This document shows positions 11,933 to 23,611 of a stretch of DNA of 64,000 bases, piece by piece. Under the pieces are notes generated by a model. That model ran no database searches. It saw only the letters and a program-made list of their open reading frames with translations, and had not been told where the DNA came from. Source of the DNA: Mesodorylaimus sp. YZB2_4 (taxonomy: Eukaryota; Nematoda; Enoplea; Dorylaimida; Dorylaimidae); contig JASANH010000821.1 in NCBI GenBank assembly GCA_030248295.1, positions 124,001-188,000 on the forward strand. The letters are read 5' to 3'. Every line of letters starts with the position of its first letter. The stretch's first letter is position 1. The position numbers and the translations under genes were made by a program.

Positions 11933-12735
11933 TCATTTATATTTGTCAAACGAACTGGTTACAATATCGCATGGCATTGCGTCCCACATCCGCATCGTTA
12001 AGTATTCAAAACTCTGCTTAAATGATTCTGTACGTGGCCGTTCAAATTTCAAGTGATGAGGTTCGTGGAGACGAGCACTGCTACGACGATCTACCATGTC
12101 GGTATGATTAAAATCTGCGTTTGGGTAATACGCGTGGCCATTATAGTATCGATAAAACTGCAGTAGCTTCTGATGCCTACAATGATCGGATAGTAGTGGC
12201 AATTTTAACTCCAGTAAAGCTTCTTCGTATTCAATATTCCAGTTGTTCAATATGGACCGAGCAGCAAATTTTTGAGAACTTTCCAATGCCGTAATGGACT
12301 GTTTCGAGATCTGATCTCAAGAAACGCATCCATAGTCCAACTGGGGCCGAACACATTGAAGATAGACCACTCTAAGGACGCTGGATGCAAATTTCCCGAA
12401 TTTTCTTCTGAACGCACCAATCATTTGGCGAGCTTTGCTAGAAATTTGCTGACAGTGTTGATTAAATTGCATATCGCGGTCAAGTTAGCCACCCTAATAT
12501 TTTGCGCTATCCATAACCTGAATTTGATCGCCCATGACTGTGAGACATGGTTCTCATTGCAGACTACTGCGACCAAAATGAAAAATACTGGCTTGAGTCT
12601 TTGCGGTGTTAAACTCAAGTCCTAGATCACTTATACTGCAATAGATAGTGCACTTTACTGCTTCCCATGATCACATGCACCTGGGATGTTAGCTCAGATC
12701 GGTTCATGTTGGATCCCTTTGTATCACAAGCACCC
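11933..12735 (-). mobile_element. LINE (Jockey/CR1-like) reverse transcriptase remnant
   Basis: Reading the minus strand from about 12735 down, the conceptual product has the late part of a non-LTR reverse transcriptase: SWEAVKCTIYC, DLGLEFNTAKTQ, then ARQMIGAFRRKFGKF, LRVVYLQCVRPQLDYG, and ITALESSQKFAARSIL followed by LPLLSDHCRHQKLLQFYRYY. This block order is typical of the RT thumb and tail in Jockey/CR1 elements. At least five stops and one frame change show it is dead. The last 117 codons (12286-11933) remain open. The upstream active-site YADD region is missing. A second fragment of the same family is at 23436-23540. Confidence 0.85.
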
Positions 12736-13984
12736 GAGTGCAAGTCACATGAATCGTCAGTGGGTGTCAAAACAAAAGGTATCACAGTAACTCCACTGAC
12801 TACAGAGCAAACTAATCTCGTCTATCAATAAAAAAATTAACGAATGGTTTCAATTGGTTTTGAAAAGCTCCTGCTTGCCACGATTATATGACACAAAAAG
12901 TCTAAATTCTGATTGTACCCAAGAAGGCACTGAAGCATGAGTTTTCCTGCTGATTTTTGCGCTGATGAAGAAAAAATTTAGCCCAAAGAAGAAGCACATT
13001 AACTGCACCACAAGAACCAGGCCACCACAGCGAGAAAAAGGAACACGACGCTAATTTATTCTGAAAGAGCTCCCAAAATTCTGTCAGTCATCTACATTTA
13101 AAAAAGGAAATGCACGATCGTATCTGGAGATACCTCGCACCATTGACAGGTCTCGGAGTTCAGGATTTTCCTGATTAAAAAATCGACCCGTTGATGGAGG
13201 AATGTAAGGGCACTTAGTCATTTTTTGGATCAGTTTGTCGGACCAGCAGAAAAAACTAGCTACAGTATAGTTAGCAAGTTAGTTGGCTGTAGTGCCAATA
13301 CAGGAATATGGAGGGGGGATTTTTCGGGCATCGAATAGAGCGCAGCGGAAAGCGCAGTCGCGCATTGCTATACATACATGCCCATTTTAGAATGCAAGTT
13401 AAATTTTGATTCCACGATTTGTAAATGTACGTATGTATAGTCCAGAGGTTAGGTTTGGGCGCGAAATTGGTACCTGCACATCAGCCAGGACATACAGTAT
13501 AAGACAAAGTACAGCGTACGCTCAGATTTTTACTTTTATTCGTGGGTGACTTTTGCAGAAAACTTCTGGAGTGAATATTTGGGACAAACTGCTAGATCAT
13601 ACATAATCGAATGCGCCGTACTGTCTCTCAATTATTGCACCAGAAGCAAAAAAGTGAGCCCTTGCAACAAGAACTCATTTCTTTCTAACATTATTGGACT
13701 ATATTAGTATCTTCAGTTGGATTGATTTTGTTTTTTTGCACGTTTTTCATTCGAACAGCTTCTTACATACTGTATAGCACACACTGCTTGGAAAATTCTG
13801 ACGATAAGCTGTACTTTGTTGTTACAGTCTCAGAAATTTCATTATAGGGGTCTTGTGTTTCTCCCCGAACTTCAAGACTGTTTCGTGCTGTATGATCAAT
13901 ATCATAAAAAGTTTACGCTGGAATACAAAAAACTCTGACGCGAGTGACAGAGTGAGTACTCGCACTACTGCGGACCACAGGTTA
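12736..13984. other. Intergenic, includes GT14 3' flank
   Basis: No gene or repeat recognised between the LINE remnant and the glycosyltransferase. Bases 13837-13984 form the 3' untranslated flank of that gene and are duplicated at 19265-19410. Confidence 0.5.
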
Positions 13985-15412
13985 TCAGTGTGCACAATCA
14001 TCACAAGTCACACACACAAATTTCCCTGTGATTCCCTCGCTATTGCTCCCCTTCTTCCATATTTCATATTGAACTGCTGACAAATTTCCATAATAATCAC
14101 GGAACTCCAGGAAGTTTTCCACTTGACTCGCTCTTTTATAAGTCCTGGCATGTAATCTCTCATGCAGACACTCTACCACCCCTGTCGACACTTGCAAGTC
14201 GAAAGAGTGAGCAAATAATTCTAGTCTCTGATCCAAAATCGGCAAATCATGCACACCGAATATACATTTGCCCTTTTCCCATTGTCCATGGCATCGAAAA
14301 TTAGTGTACGTATTCCAAACTGTGAATCTGGTGATCCAAGATTTCAAGCCCTTTTTTCCTAGGCATTTGCCCGGGTACCCTCCGCTGGCTTTCAGGAAAT
14401 CATTGTGGTTTAAAGTTGACAGAAAAAGTTCACTGGGCATGTACGTCTTAGCCAACCAGTTTAATATTTTAATGCTAGCATCGTCGTTTAGTAGAAAATC
14501 GACAAAGCTGTGTGACAAGGCGCTGGCCACACTGCCCTTGTAAATTGTTAAATTTGGTAATGGTGGGGGCAGGTAGGGCACTGTGGTCTCCTCCATATCC
14601 ACTTGTTGACCCCACTCGTCGGTGACACCATCGTGCCTCTTCTGATATCGATAAGCCAATGGTTCGACCAACTCTACATCGTTTGCTCCTTCGTGCATTT
14701 TCAGGATCTCAACAATCTCACGATTCGTGCGCAAAGGGAAGTCGGTACCTTCGATGGTCAGAGCATATTTCCATTGGCGATCCCCAGCCCGTTTAGCCAT
14801 TTGACTCAACTTGAGTAAGCAAGCCCTCTGAGCGTATAGAATGCTCACACTTGTTGCGGCGATAGGCACTGATTGATCTGCCACAAAGACGTGATGTGGA
14901 TCAAAACATTTGGTCAGCCTGTTCATGAAATCGTGGACCATAAAATGTGCTTTGAAGTCAATATGAAAGCAATAATAATTTTGAGGTGCGTAAATGGCAT
15001 TGAATAACATTTCTATTAATTCCAAATGGCCGTCTACCAAAATAACATAGGCCAGCGGGAATTTAGCTTCTTCCTCACTCATTGGTAGGCGAGAATAAAA
15101 ATATCTTTGACGAACCTGCTGACATTCTTTGACTACCTCCCAAATTTTATACTGACTATTCGCTTTCCTCTCGCCGATTTCTTCGCCCACCTGACTCCTG
15201 TTCTTAGGGCGGTCATTGGACTTGAGCAAGGCGGGACAATCCAATCGATTTTTTTTCAGAAAGAAAGCCTCTTCTTTTCTTAATGGCCATTCAAAACTTA
15301 ATTTTTGGATTCCATCGTGGTACACGGAATTCAGCAACAAGCAAGTGCCAAAAAGAAGAATAAACAAAGCTAGTGTTCTTAAACGAGCTCGGCGCCAGAA
15401 TATGGCACCCAT
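13985..15412 (-). CDS. Core-2/I-branching beta-1,6-GlcNAc transferase family enzyme (GT14)
   Basis: A single intact exon of 475 residues with ATG at 15412. It is a type II Golgi protein: a short basic cytoplasmic start (RRARLR), one membrane anchor at about 12-28 (LALFILLFGTCLLLNSV), then a lumenal stem with several Cys. The catalytic region carries GT14 signatures: FPLAYVILVDGHLELIEMLF, AIYAPQNYYCFHIDFKA, VFVADQSVPIAATSVSILYA, KYALTIEGTDFPLRTN, and late Cys residues (CLGKKGLK, FRCHG, CIFGVHDL). Possible N-glycosylation sites are NRS, NLT and NLS. The family transfers GlcNAc (or xylose in some members) onto O-glycans or proteoglycan cores. It is expanded in nematodes (gly family), so orthology is not claimed. 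A decayed copy of its 3' end lies at 19265-19580 in the same orientation. Confidence 0.88.
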   Translation of the reverse strand: MGAIFWRRARLRTLALFILLFGTCLLLNSVYHDGIQKLSFEWPLRKEEAFFLKKNRLDCPALLKSNDRPKNRSQVGEEIGERKANSQYKIWEVVKECQQVRQRYFYSRLPMSEEEAKFPLAYVILVDGHLELIEMLFNAIYAPQNYYCFHIDFKAHFMVHDFMNRLTKCFDPHHVFVADQSVPIAATSVSILYAQRACLLKLSQMAKRAGDRQWKYALTIEGTDFPLRTNREIVEILKMHEGANDVELVEPLAYRYQKRHDGVTDEWGQQVDMEETTVPYLPPPLPNLTIYKGSVASALSHSFVDFLLNDDASIKILNWLAKTYMPSELFLSTLNHNDFLKASGGYPGKCLGKKGLKSWITRFTVWNTYTNFRCHGQWEKGKCIFGVHDLPILDQRLELFAHSFDLQVSTGVVECLHERLHARTYKRASQVENFLEFRDYYGNLSAVQYEIWKKGSNSEGITGKFVCVTCDDCAH

Positions 15413-16112
15413 ATTTGGATGCGCCGAATTATGTAGGCTTTTACAAGGATCGTTTGGTGACCAGATCAGTGGCTAGCACGATTCGAGTTATCGTCTAACC
15501 TTATCGTACAGTTTTATTACTCGAATCTGGAGCACTTTTGGACCAGAGTCAAGCTTTAATATATTTTGCATAGCAACAGTTACCACGGTGTCCAAGTGCT
15601 TTCTGGTCAATAAAGCATTGTATGTTACTGCGCCGGTCATGGTCCTTGTCTAGCTACCACATGGGAGGTAATGACAGCGGACGTGTTATACTAGTGATTG
15701 ATAAAGGGATATATCCCTTCTCATCACATCAGTCATATGAAATTTCCTCTAGATAAACAGGCTTATCGGAAAGCCCATCTTTGTCTGACATGACGAGACA
15801 ACATGGTTCTTATCACAGACAGGTTGCGTAGTTGGCCAGTGCCTCGTGTCTAGTAAAGATCATCGCACAACAGAGGATAGAATGAGGAGACACAATGCGT
15901 TGAATGGGCATGGGACAAGCGGGATAGCAAATCAAGTTGTCAAGATCAAAATTTGACTTATCATAAAATCAATGCTCTCTGATAAGATCGATTCCATTTA
16001 GCCGTATTCCTCCCAGTGAGTTAATCAATTTTTTCATTTTATTCCTCTAACCACATTACATTAGCTACATTTTTGTTTCAGCACTTACGTGACGTATACA
16101 TACATCGTTACA
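15413..16112. other. Intergenic, upstream of GT14
   Basis: No gene recognised. It holds the 5' flank of the minus-strand GT14 gene; no clear TATA box was found. Confidence 0.4.
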
Positions 16113-16256
16113 GGAAAACGATATCGTTAACGTTATCGTTAGTTAACGATATCTAAAAAAATATCGTCCTCGTTAATCGTTAACGGTTTCTAAAACGATA
16201 TCGTTAAAGCGTTAATCGCTTTAACGCCTTAACGCCTTAAAGCGTTAATATTGTTA
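16113..16256. repeat. Degenerate self-complementary tract, word ATCGTT/AACGAT
   Basis: About 140 bp dominated by ATCGTTAACGAT-type words in both orientations, ending in AAAGCGTTAATCGCTTTAA and CGCCTTAACGCC variants. Almost every segment can pair with another in the tract. A related tract lies at 18869-18985, 2.7 kb downstream, so these may be the two ends of one DNA transposon or two dispersed copies. Confidence 0.6.
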
Positions 16257-16649
16257 TTTTTTCACGGAAAAGATTCAATGCTGCCGCTTAGTAAGCTGAA
16301 AGTCTGACGGAAGTACTGTCGAGTTCCTCTGAACTCTGAGCACTAAAGAGAAACAGTGGAGAAGGAGCAGAATAACAGTGGACTGGCCGCCTCCAAGGAG
16401 GTATGTCAGCAGTCAACTGTATCCATTTAGGGGGAACCACCTCTGTTGGTGCCAGTGCCACTTGGTTGGCCACCGCCTTGTCCGGATGACGCCCCCCCTC
16501 TTCCCGCCCTGTAGCCGCACAAACTGGGTCCCGCTTCCCGGACCAAATCGCGGCCAGGATTCCCATTCATAGAATCTGGCTTGCTGGCGAATTTGCCCTA
16601 AGGTCTATCACCTTGCATTATTGTCCACCATTGCACCTCAGCAACAATG

Positions 16650-16760
16650 CGGCCGTGGTGGTGTAGGCGGTTTGGCATTCGTCTCTCCATATTGGTCAGT
16701 AGCCAGCGGCTAGGTTCGCCCCAGATTGAATCCCGTGATGGAGGTTGGTTTGCGAACCAT
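16650..16760 (+). repeat. tRNA-derived SINE-like sequence
   Basis: TGGTGTAGGCGG at 16659-16670 fits the polymerase III A-box consensus. GGTTCGCCCC at 16713 is a near B-box at tRNA-like spacing (about 50 bp), followed by GATTGAATCCCG. No cloverleaf is evident, so a SINE head or tRNA pseudogene is more likely than a functional tRNA. Confidence 0.3.
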
Positions 16761-16929
16761 AAAACTTCGCTGACCTTGCATGCCAGGCCGTGGGCAGAAA
16801 TACTCTGAGTGGAGGGCCTGAAAAAAAAACGAGTAGACAGTCTCAGCCGTCGATTACCGAGCGGGTTCAGCGCTCGCCCGCCATCGTCCGAGGAAGTCGG
16901 TTTCTGGCCCAGCATGCCCTCGCGTGGAG

Positions 16930-18330
16930 CACGGCTCCTTCATTTGTTCATTTCGGAATTTCATGACGTTTTGTCATAAGCAGCTAAACCTGCGGTCGAA
17001 ATCACTTTTACCGTGATCAATGGCTGCTAGACCCGCGTTCACAGTTTGAAAATTATCACGATTCTGAACGAATTTTTCATAATCACTTGAATATCATGGA
17101 GTCATGTTTATCATTTTGAGAGCTATTGCTTTTTTATTGCAGTCTCGAATTCTGTGAACGACTGTGGAAGTTTAACATTTTGAAGCAACATGCAACGAGA
17201 CCTTTACAAACATATGACACAATTAACATCATGTAGTTTCACAGCAGAAAAACATAATACGACATAAGATGACAAGTTTTTAGCGCCCTGACAAAACAGC
17301 ACAATATCAACAAGAATAGAGCGAAGGCGGATCCGGGAAAGTCCGGCCTGCTCGTATGTCATTGACTATTTCCTTTATTTTCTCGTCTAGTTTTCCACCA
17401 CTCTTAATATGCACAAACTATTCACACACACCATACTTCATCAGATTTGTTCTCGATAGGCAAACCGATCGTTTTCTTTTTCGTTTATTCAGCGCCGCTG
17501 TTTAGGCGGTAGAATATTCCTCCGTATTCTGTAAAAAATTGCGAGAACAAGCGTAAGAGCATCGAACTGATAAACAAATAGCTAGTGATGATGAAAAACT
17601 TTAAAAATTTTCCAATGGGAAGTTTGGATCGAATTTCTATCATAATTTTAGAATAATGTTGCATGTTTATTGTATCTGCGACATTGAATTGTTATATTTC
17701 CCTTCGAAGACATTCTAACGCAAAAACCCTCTGTGTAGCGCCCCGGAGACCTCTCTGCTTTGTATTGACACCATCCCGGAGGTCGTATGAGGATTGGGTG
17801 ATAAATGATTTAGCCGCCCGCAAAATTATTCACATTTAAAGTACCGCTGCTTCAAAAATTCCCTATCGGCAAAATAGACGCCTCACAGTCATAGAGTAAT
17901 GCTTACTTCCTAGAAAAAAGGCTGAAGAACAATTTTTGCTCGCCTGTTTTCACCAATCAGAACATATATTCGACGAAACGGTCCTTTGAATCAATCATCT
18001 TCGTCGAAGTCCATCATTCCAACGCGGGCGGCTAAATATCTCGAGCAAAACTCAAGAAAAATTGGTCGGATCTTTTTTATTCGATGGGTTTTCAGGTAAA
18101 GGGGCGCTGCACAGAGCGGTTTTTCATCTTTGCCCTTACTTATTGAATAAAATTATTTTAAAGCCATCAAATCACCAAATTTCCCCCTTTTTTTCGGCCG
18201 CGCACACCCAGCCGCGGCGAGAGGATTACTGTAGCCAAATTGTACACAGGGTATAGGCTTGAAGGAGCCGTGAGGTGCTTCCAGTGGAAATACAGTACCG
18301 TGCGCAGAGGGAAGCTGCGTGTGTTCTGGT
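16930..18330. other. Interval between the ATCGTT tracts, nothing recognised
   Basis: No transposase or other coding domain was found on either strand, so if the flanking tracts are transposon ends the element is non-autonomous. Confidence 0.4.
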
Positions 18331-18350
18331 TTCCGCACAGCCCTGCTTAC

Positions 18351-18437
18351 AAGGTGACCGGATTTAGGCAAAAACGAAAAATTGAAAAAAATTGCGCCAG
18401 CAACAGCGACACTAAGGAGAATTACTAGCAGATTCAT
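18351..18437 (-). CDS. Possible first exon encoding a signal peptide/anchor
   Basis: On the minus strand GCGCC-ATG at 18437 opens 29 codons reading NLLVILLSVAVAGAIFFNF, then LPKSGHL, directly followed by GTAAGC at 18350. The hydrophobic start and strong donor suggest the first exon of a secreted or type II protein. No next exon was identified downstream, and the frame also runs on unspliced to 18153. Weak. Confidence 0.25.
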
Positions 18438-18868
18438 GGCGCTCTAAGCTTCCTTTAACTTCTTTGGAGTATTAATTTATTGAGGATGTGATCTATTTAT
18501 GGTGTTTATAGGATACTTTCGTTAATTTTACAAGGACGTGCGCAAAATCGGACTTCTGCCCAAAGACTAGTCTCATCAAAATAATGTCGATTTACCCCTT
18601 TCAATTATCATCAATTTTTTTAACTTTCTGCCTGTCAATTCTTCAATCTTGCTCGACATCTTCGAAAACGCTGTTGACATTCTAGAATCTCCAGTAATGC
18701 AAGTGCTTTCTGACGCCGCGTCTGGTACAATTTTTTAGGTTGGGAAAAATGTAAGCGTTATCGGAGACTGATGCATCGTTCATTTACCTACAGTTGCATC
18801 CCGTGATCATGGTCAATACCACCTCTTAAAGCGCGTGAACTTGCAACTTTGCAACTAAGAACTAACGG

Positions 18869-18985
18869 TATAATTCACGATATCATATCGTTTTTTGGAC
18901 GAATATCGTTATCGTTATCGTTTCGTTAGCGACATTGAAAAGATGTCGTTAACGACATGGTATCGTTATCGTTAACGCTATATAC
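18869..18985. repeat. Second ATCGTT/AACGAT tract
   Basis: Repeated ATCGTTATCGTT words, GTCGTTAACGAC and a final TATCGTTATCGTTAACGCT. It shares its vocabulary, not an aligned sequence, with 16113-16256. Confidence 0.6.
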
Positions 18986-19264
18986 GCAACACTCATGCGC
19001 TTTGCCATAAGTGTTTTTTGGCGGTTTTGTGATGCTTGTTGCAAGAAATCAAGTACAGTATTCAGAGCTCGACGAAGGCCTGACAAATATTGATAAAAAT
19101 GACAGGATTGTAAAGTCTGTCGATTCTGCGAAGTAGGCGAAAAAAAAAAGTTTTTTTTTGAACCGTTCTCGAGTTATCCTGCGCAAGGTATCCGCAGTAG
19201 CTGATCAAAATATTTGGCACTTTATCAGCCAATGCACTGTCTATACACTTCATACAGTATGACA

Positions 19265-19580
19265 CTTTCATACTGGGGTCCTGTGTCTCTCCATAATCTT
19301 CAAGAAGTAGAACTAGATTGTTCTATGCTTTATGCAAAATAAAATAAAAGGTTTATTCTAAAATATATAAAACTCTGACATGAGATAACCATAGAGTTGG
19401 ACTTGCGTATCAGCCACAGGTCTAAGTGCGCACAAACGTCAAGCAACACACACGTTCTCCAGTGCTTCCCCCACTATTGCCGGTTACATCAAAATTTCTC
19501 ACTAAACTGCTAACAAGTTGCCATAATAATCATGGAACTGCACGGCGTGTTTCACTTGAACCATTGTTCTATAGGTCCTC
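19265..19580 (-). pseudogene. Decayed 3' copy of the GT14 gene
   Basis: The DNA aligns along its length with 13837-14140, the last coding codons and 3' flank of the GT14 gene: for example GGGGTCCTGTGTCTCTCC here against GGGGTCTTGTGTTTCTCC there, and CCATAATAATCATGGAACT against CCATAATAATCACGGAACT. Translated on the minus strand it reads RTYRTMVQVK, then QFHDYYGNLLAV followed by two stops, where the intact gene has EFRDYYGNLSAVQ. No more 5' coding sequence is found beyond about 19600. A partial gene duplication that is no longer functional. Confidence 0.85.
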
Positions 19581-19811
19581 CTAACTTATGACTTTACTTT
19601 CAATGAAGCAGTTACACTGCACTCGGGCATTAAAACACAATCACGGGGATACAAGTCACAAAGCTAACTTTGCCAATGACTTGTCATTATAGAGAATACT
19701 CTTAAAATTGTCCAGAGAACCATAAATGGATATGTACTTAAGTGATCCCCAGCATTCTTTCATGGTCACCATAAGGCAGCAGCCACAAACACGAAAAAGT
19801 TTGCCACATAG

Positions 19812-20253
19812 TCAGTACCCCTCCCAGCGCTTAGTCTCACTTTTCACCATAGTTAATCCACTTATTTTGCAACCCTCCCTCCCCTCAGTACACACAATGA
19901 CAACGTACTTTTCTCCGATTTCCAATGCAATCAGGTCCGACTCGTTCGCGTTCCACTCGACCATCCTTGCGTTTATGCACGTTTCGCTTCCAAAGCTGTC
20001 AAATCGATACGCCACGATTTCGTACGGAGATGTCCCATTAAAAATGCTTCCTTTCATGAAAAGTCTTCCTTGCAGCAATGCCTAATATACCGATTGCCCT
20101 TTCCTTCCATTCGTCATCAATGTGGTTTCATCTCGAATAATTTACAGCGTAGCGCTTGGGCACGAAAAGCGCGCAGAATCTTCTTCCAAAATCCAAATAT
20201 CTTTGGTATGCACCGTTTCGCTGTAGCCGCAGTCAACCAAGGTGTCAACGTAG
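19812..20253 (-). CDS. Unidentified protein, two candidate exons
   Basis: An exon-like frame at 20253-20146 begins after GAATTCACAG and reads VDTLVDCGYSETVHTKDIWI, continuing LEEDSARF, up to GTAAAT. A second frame from about 20081 to 19812 begins after TATATTAG and reads GTSPYEIVAYRFDSFGSETC, then EWNANESDLIALEIGEKYVV and ends shortly after CTEGREGC. The two do not join in phase with the simplest sites, so the boundary is unresolved. A further frame near 20830-20925 (minus) reads ADVDEFYVIKTNHFCVLKPE and could be an upstream exon. Alternating hydrophobic and acidic residues suggest beta-propeller-like strands, which is inference only. No family recognised. Confidence 0.35.
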
Positions 20254-20299
20254 CTGTGAATTCAGTAGTCGGCTTGCAAATTCGCGACCCCATTCCGCT

Positions 20300-23200
20300 T
20301 TCCGCCAGTTAGTAATGCGGATGACAGGTCACCAGCACCGACCGAATCACTGAACCAGCCGAACCGAACCGGCGTTCTTGGATCAAACCACCGAACTGAA
20401 CAAACGCAATTCGAATTTCTTCTATTATTGGTGAAAATGCGTTTTTTAGATTTCGTTTTAGCCATGAATTTCGCTGCCCTTTTTTCTAATTATCTGGTTC
20501 TTTCTTCAGTATAATCAAACTTTCAATTCCGAAAGTAACTAAAAAGGATTGCCTTACAAATACATATTTTCAAAATGTAGCTGATGATAAACTACATGCA
20601 GGATGTAAGATGTAGATAAGGGAGAAAACACAAAAATTCGGGTTGGTTCGGTTAGGGTTCAGTGAGATAAAATGTTCGGTAAGGCGTCATCTCAAAATAC
20701 CCCCTTCACATTTCAAGCATGAAGTCCGCGTCAAATTTGACCACGCTGGGCAGAATTTGACCGCTTCAAATTTGATGCAAAAAAAATTTGTGTTCCACCG
20801 TGTTCCATCGATGCTGGGCAGGCCATGACGCCATCGACGATACACAGCTAACTCGACGTCCTTCAGGCTTCAGCACGCAAAAATGATTGGTCTTGATCAC
20901 GTAAAACTCGTCCACATCCGCAGTCAGAGCTACCAATTAGTCGTTACGTGTGGTTTCATCATGGTTTGACCGTGAGCGCTCTGGACTTGAGCATAGGGCA
21001 CGGGTCATTCTAAAAGCCGCTTGCCGCCAAGGGCCGCTGGGTGCCGCTAGGCGCAGGCGCCGCTCGAGATTCTCAGGTACATTTGCTTCTTACCCGTTCA
21101 AAGGTATATGTCTGCAAATAGTGCAATATTTTAGTGTTGTTTTGACATTTCCAGCTGCTCGAACGCCGATCGGTCAATTTTCGACGCTGATCCTTCTTCT
21201 CTAAATCTTCTTTTTCTTCTGCTATAAAAAGTGTTTGGCCACATTCAGAACAGTAAATCTAAAAAGCTGAGTAGATTTAGGTAGCTACCTCAAATTACAG
21301 GTACCTATAGGGCCTAGGCTATTACTGCTACCCCAAAATTTCGACGAATAGAAAGTGTCTAACCTCTTGACAGGTCATATTGACCCATTCAATTACACTT
21401 ACGATTAGAATGCATAATTTCTTCTTCTCTATGTACATGTATACATACCAACGAGCAGAAAGGCGTGACGCGCTGCGCGTTTTTTAAATTGAATGTTCTC
21501 AGAGCAGACAGAGGGAGAGCAGCAGTAAAGATAGATGTACCTGCGAATCCTGCGGCCTGCGGCTTTCTTGCGGCTTTCCTGCGGCCTCCCTGCGAATGCC
21601 TTGTTTTGACTTGATAAACAAGCAAGGAGCACAAATTTGTAGATTTGCGTTCGGGAAAGGCTTACGTAGTTTTCTGTGGTGTAACGCATGGCTGGCGGGA
21701 ATTGTAAACGGAAAACTCGTCGTGCCTTTCGTAATCACAGTGTGCCCTCAGTTATTTGGGGCTCGATTCCGTAAGTAAAGTAGCTGCAAGAGCTGTGCCT
21801 TTCCCTCGCCTAAGCAACATGCCCATCCATCTCATGAAAGATGAGATGGCAAAACTCCTGAACTAGACATTGGCACTACCGAATTCCCGAAACTCACTCA
21901 CCTTCGGCCTTGGCTCACACTGGGTTTCAGTTCTAAGTGCTCGGTTGACGATTTTCAACGGCGATCCATTGGTCGGTCTCCGTCGTCTTCTTGATTCATG
22001 AGCGAAAGTACAATCATGACCACATGGAGTTCTTGAAAATAGTCGCAACGAAGTGTTGAACGGGATTGAAACGATCTGCGTTTACTGTCGTAACAGATCG
22101 AGAATTTCGAAACCTTGACTCAGTGTTTCCTCGTGCCTTTCACGCTCATTGCTGGTTCCACATCAGGCGTAATGTGAAGTTTTTCTTAAAGAAACACAAG
22201 GAGCCAGACGAGCCCACATTTATTAGACAATAACAGCAAGTTGTGGTAATGCTTACGAATTTGGGGTGCTTCTTGAGCATGCAATTTTCCGATTGGCTTT
22301 TCAGCGAAATTTTGCAATGCTGTATGACGAAAAAATTTTCTGATGGAAAACTTGCATGGGCGAGGCATATTCTTTCCAAAGTAAGGGGACGCGCAGGATG
22401 ATGTATAAGATGACTCCGTTGATACCAGGCTTTATTAGAGATGCCAGATATATTCTCATTGAATTCCAACAAGGGCTAAACAGCGGATTGATTTTAGCGG
22501 ATTTTGCAGCGCGATTCGGGTTTTTTGGCGGATTCTTGCGGATTGGTGTAAATCTGGATATTGCAGCCTACGTTACCACATTGATGGAAATGAAAAGTTC
22601 CTTTGCCATTCTTTTTTGTTGGTCAGCTGTTTTCAGATCGGCACGCCACTCGGCTAGGCCATTTTTCGGGCCCGCTTTAATCTTCCTGAGAATGAGTGGT
22701 TTACTTTAGGCAGGTTCTTTCTTCCCTACCCCCACAGTGGAAGGCTGCTCTGAAAGATTGTCCTTAGGTTCTGGCCGACCTACGGTTATCAAACGGTTTT
22801 TTCTGCTCCCCTCGACCTGGGTTCTTTAGCCACAAGAATATGTGTATGTTCTTATTCTTGCAATTAGGTCATAAACCTTATATTCTTTCCTGGTGGGACT
22901 GAGTGAGTTCTCAATTCCCCACGGCTCAGACAACTGGGAGGAGAGAGCTAGCGGTCCCAGACATCCTCCCCTATTTTCGTCTGCTACCTCCATAAAGGAC
23001 AAGCTTCCAATGGAGGCTGTTGCACAGACTGGCTACTGGTCGATACCTTTTTCTTCGAAAAATCTGTGCTACGGACATCTGTCAGTGGTGTGAGGAATCT
23101 ACAGACACAATTGAGCTTGTCACTGCCATTAAATATATTATTTTTGTGGGCACGTTTTTTCATCTATAACTGTAAGCGGAAAGATGATCCTCTCAGTTTT

Positions 23201-23435
23201 AATCGTTTCATTGGTACCATTCGGAGTTGGTATAATGTGCTGTTTTTGGTTACTTTTAGATCACGGGGTAAGGAGATTTTTAAGTGCTAGTGGAAGGACT
23301 TCACGCGACTGTTTATAGGCGACACCAGTGAAATTCGATAAAAGTTGATTCTCGCCTTTTTTGCCTGCCTGCCTTGTTTGATTTGCCATCCATTTTTCTT
23401 TTTCTGTGGTATGCCGCTAACAAACAATTCTTATT
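20300..23435. other. Intergenic, nothing firmly recognised
   Basis: Bases 21548-21595 are low complexity (GCGGCCTGCGGCTTTCTTGC-type words). A hairpin CATCTCATGAAAGATGAG lies at 21831-21848. Frames around 22146-22700 show ATCCGC-type short repeats and no domain. No LTR of the following gypsy element could be paired by eye with its downstream flank. Confidence 0.4.
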
Positions 23436-23540
23436 TGGGTACTTGTGATACAAGAGGATTCAACATGAACCAATCTGAGCTAATATCCCAGGTGCATGTG
23501 ATCATGGGAACGAGTGAAGTGGACTGTCTATTGCAGTCAA
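23436..23540 (+). mobile_element. Fragment of the same LINE family as 11933-12735
   Basis: About 105 bp match the complement of 12637-12735: shared words include CTTGTGATACAA, CAACATGAACC, ATCCCAGGTGCATGTGATCA and TCTATTGCAGT. The conceptual product has the same PRCM..SWE motif. It stops abruptly where gypsy gag-like sequence begins, suggesting the gypsy element or a rearrangement truncated it. Confidence 0.7.
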
Positions 23541-23611
23541 CGCTTCGGCTGTAGCCCCTGATGTATCCGCTCTATGATGATGATTAGTGTGCTGCGGCGG
23601 AACTTCTTAGT

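Noticed and set aside
22146-22709. Open frames on both strands (108 and 117 codons).
   Set aside because: They arise from short ATCCGC-like repeats and AT-rich sequence. No domain or consistent splice sites.
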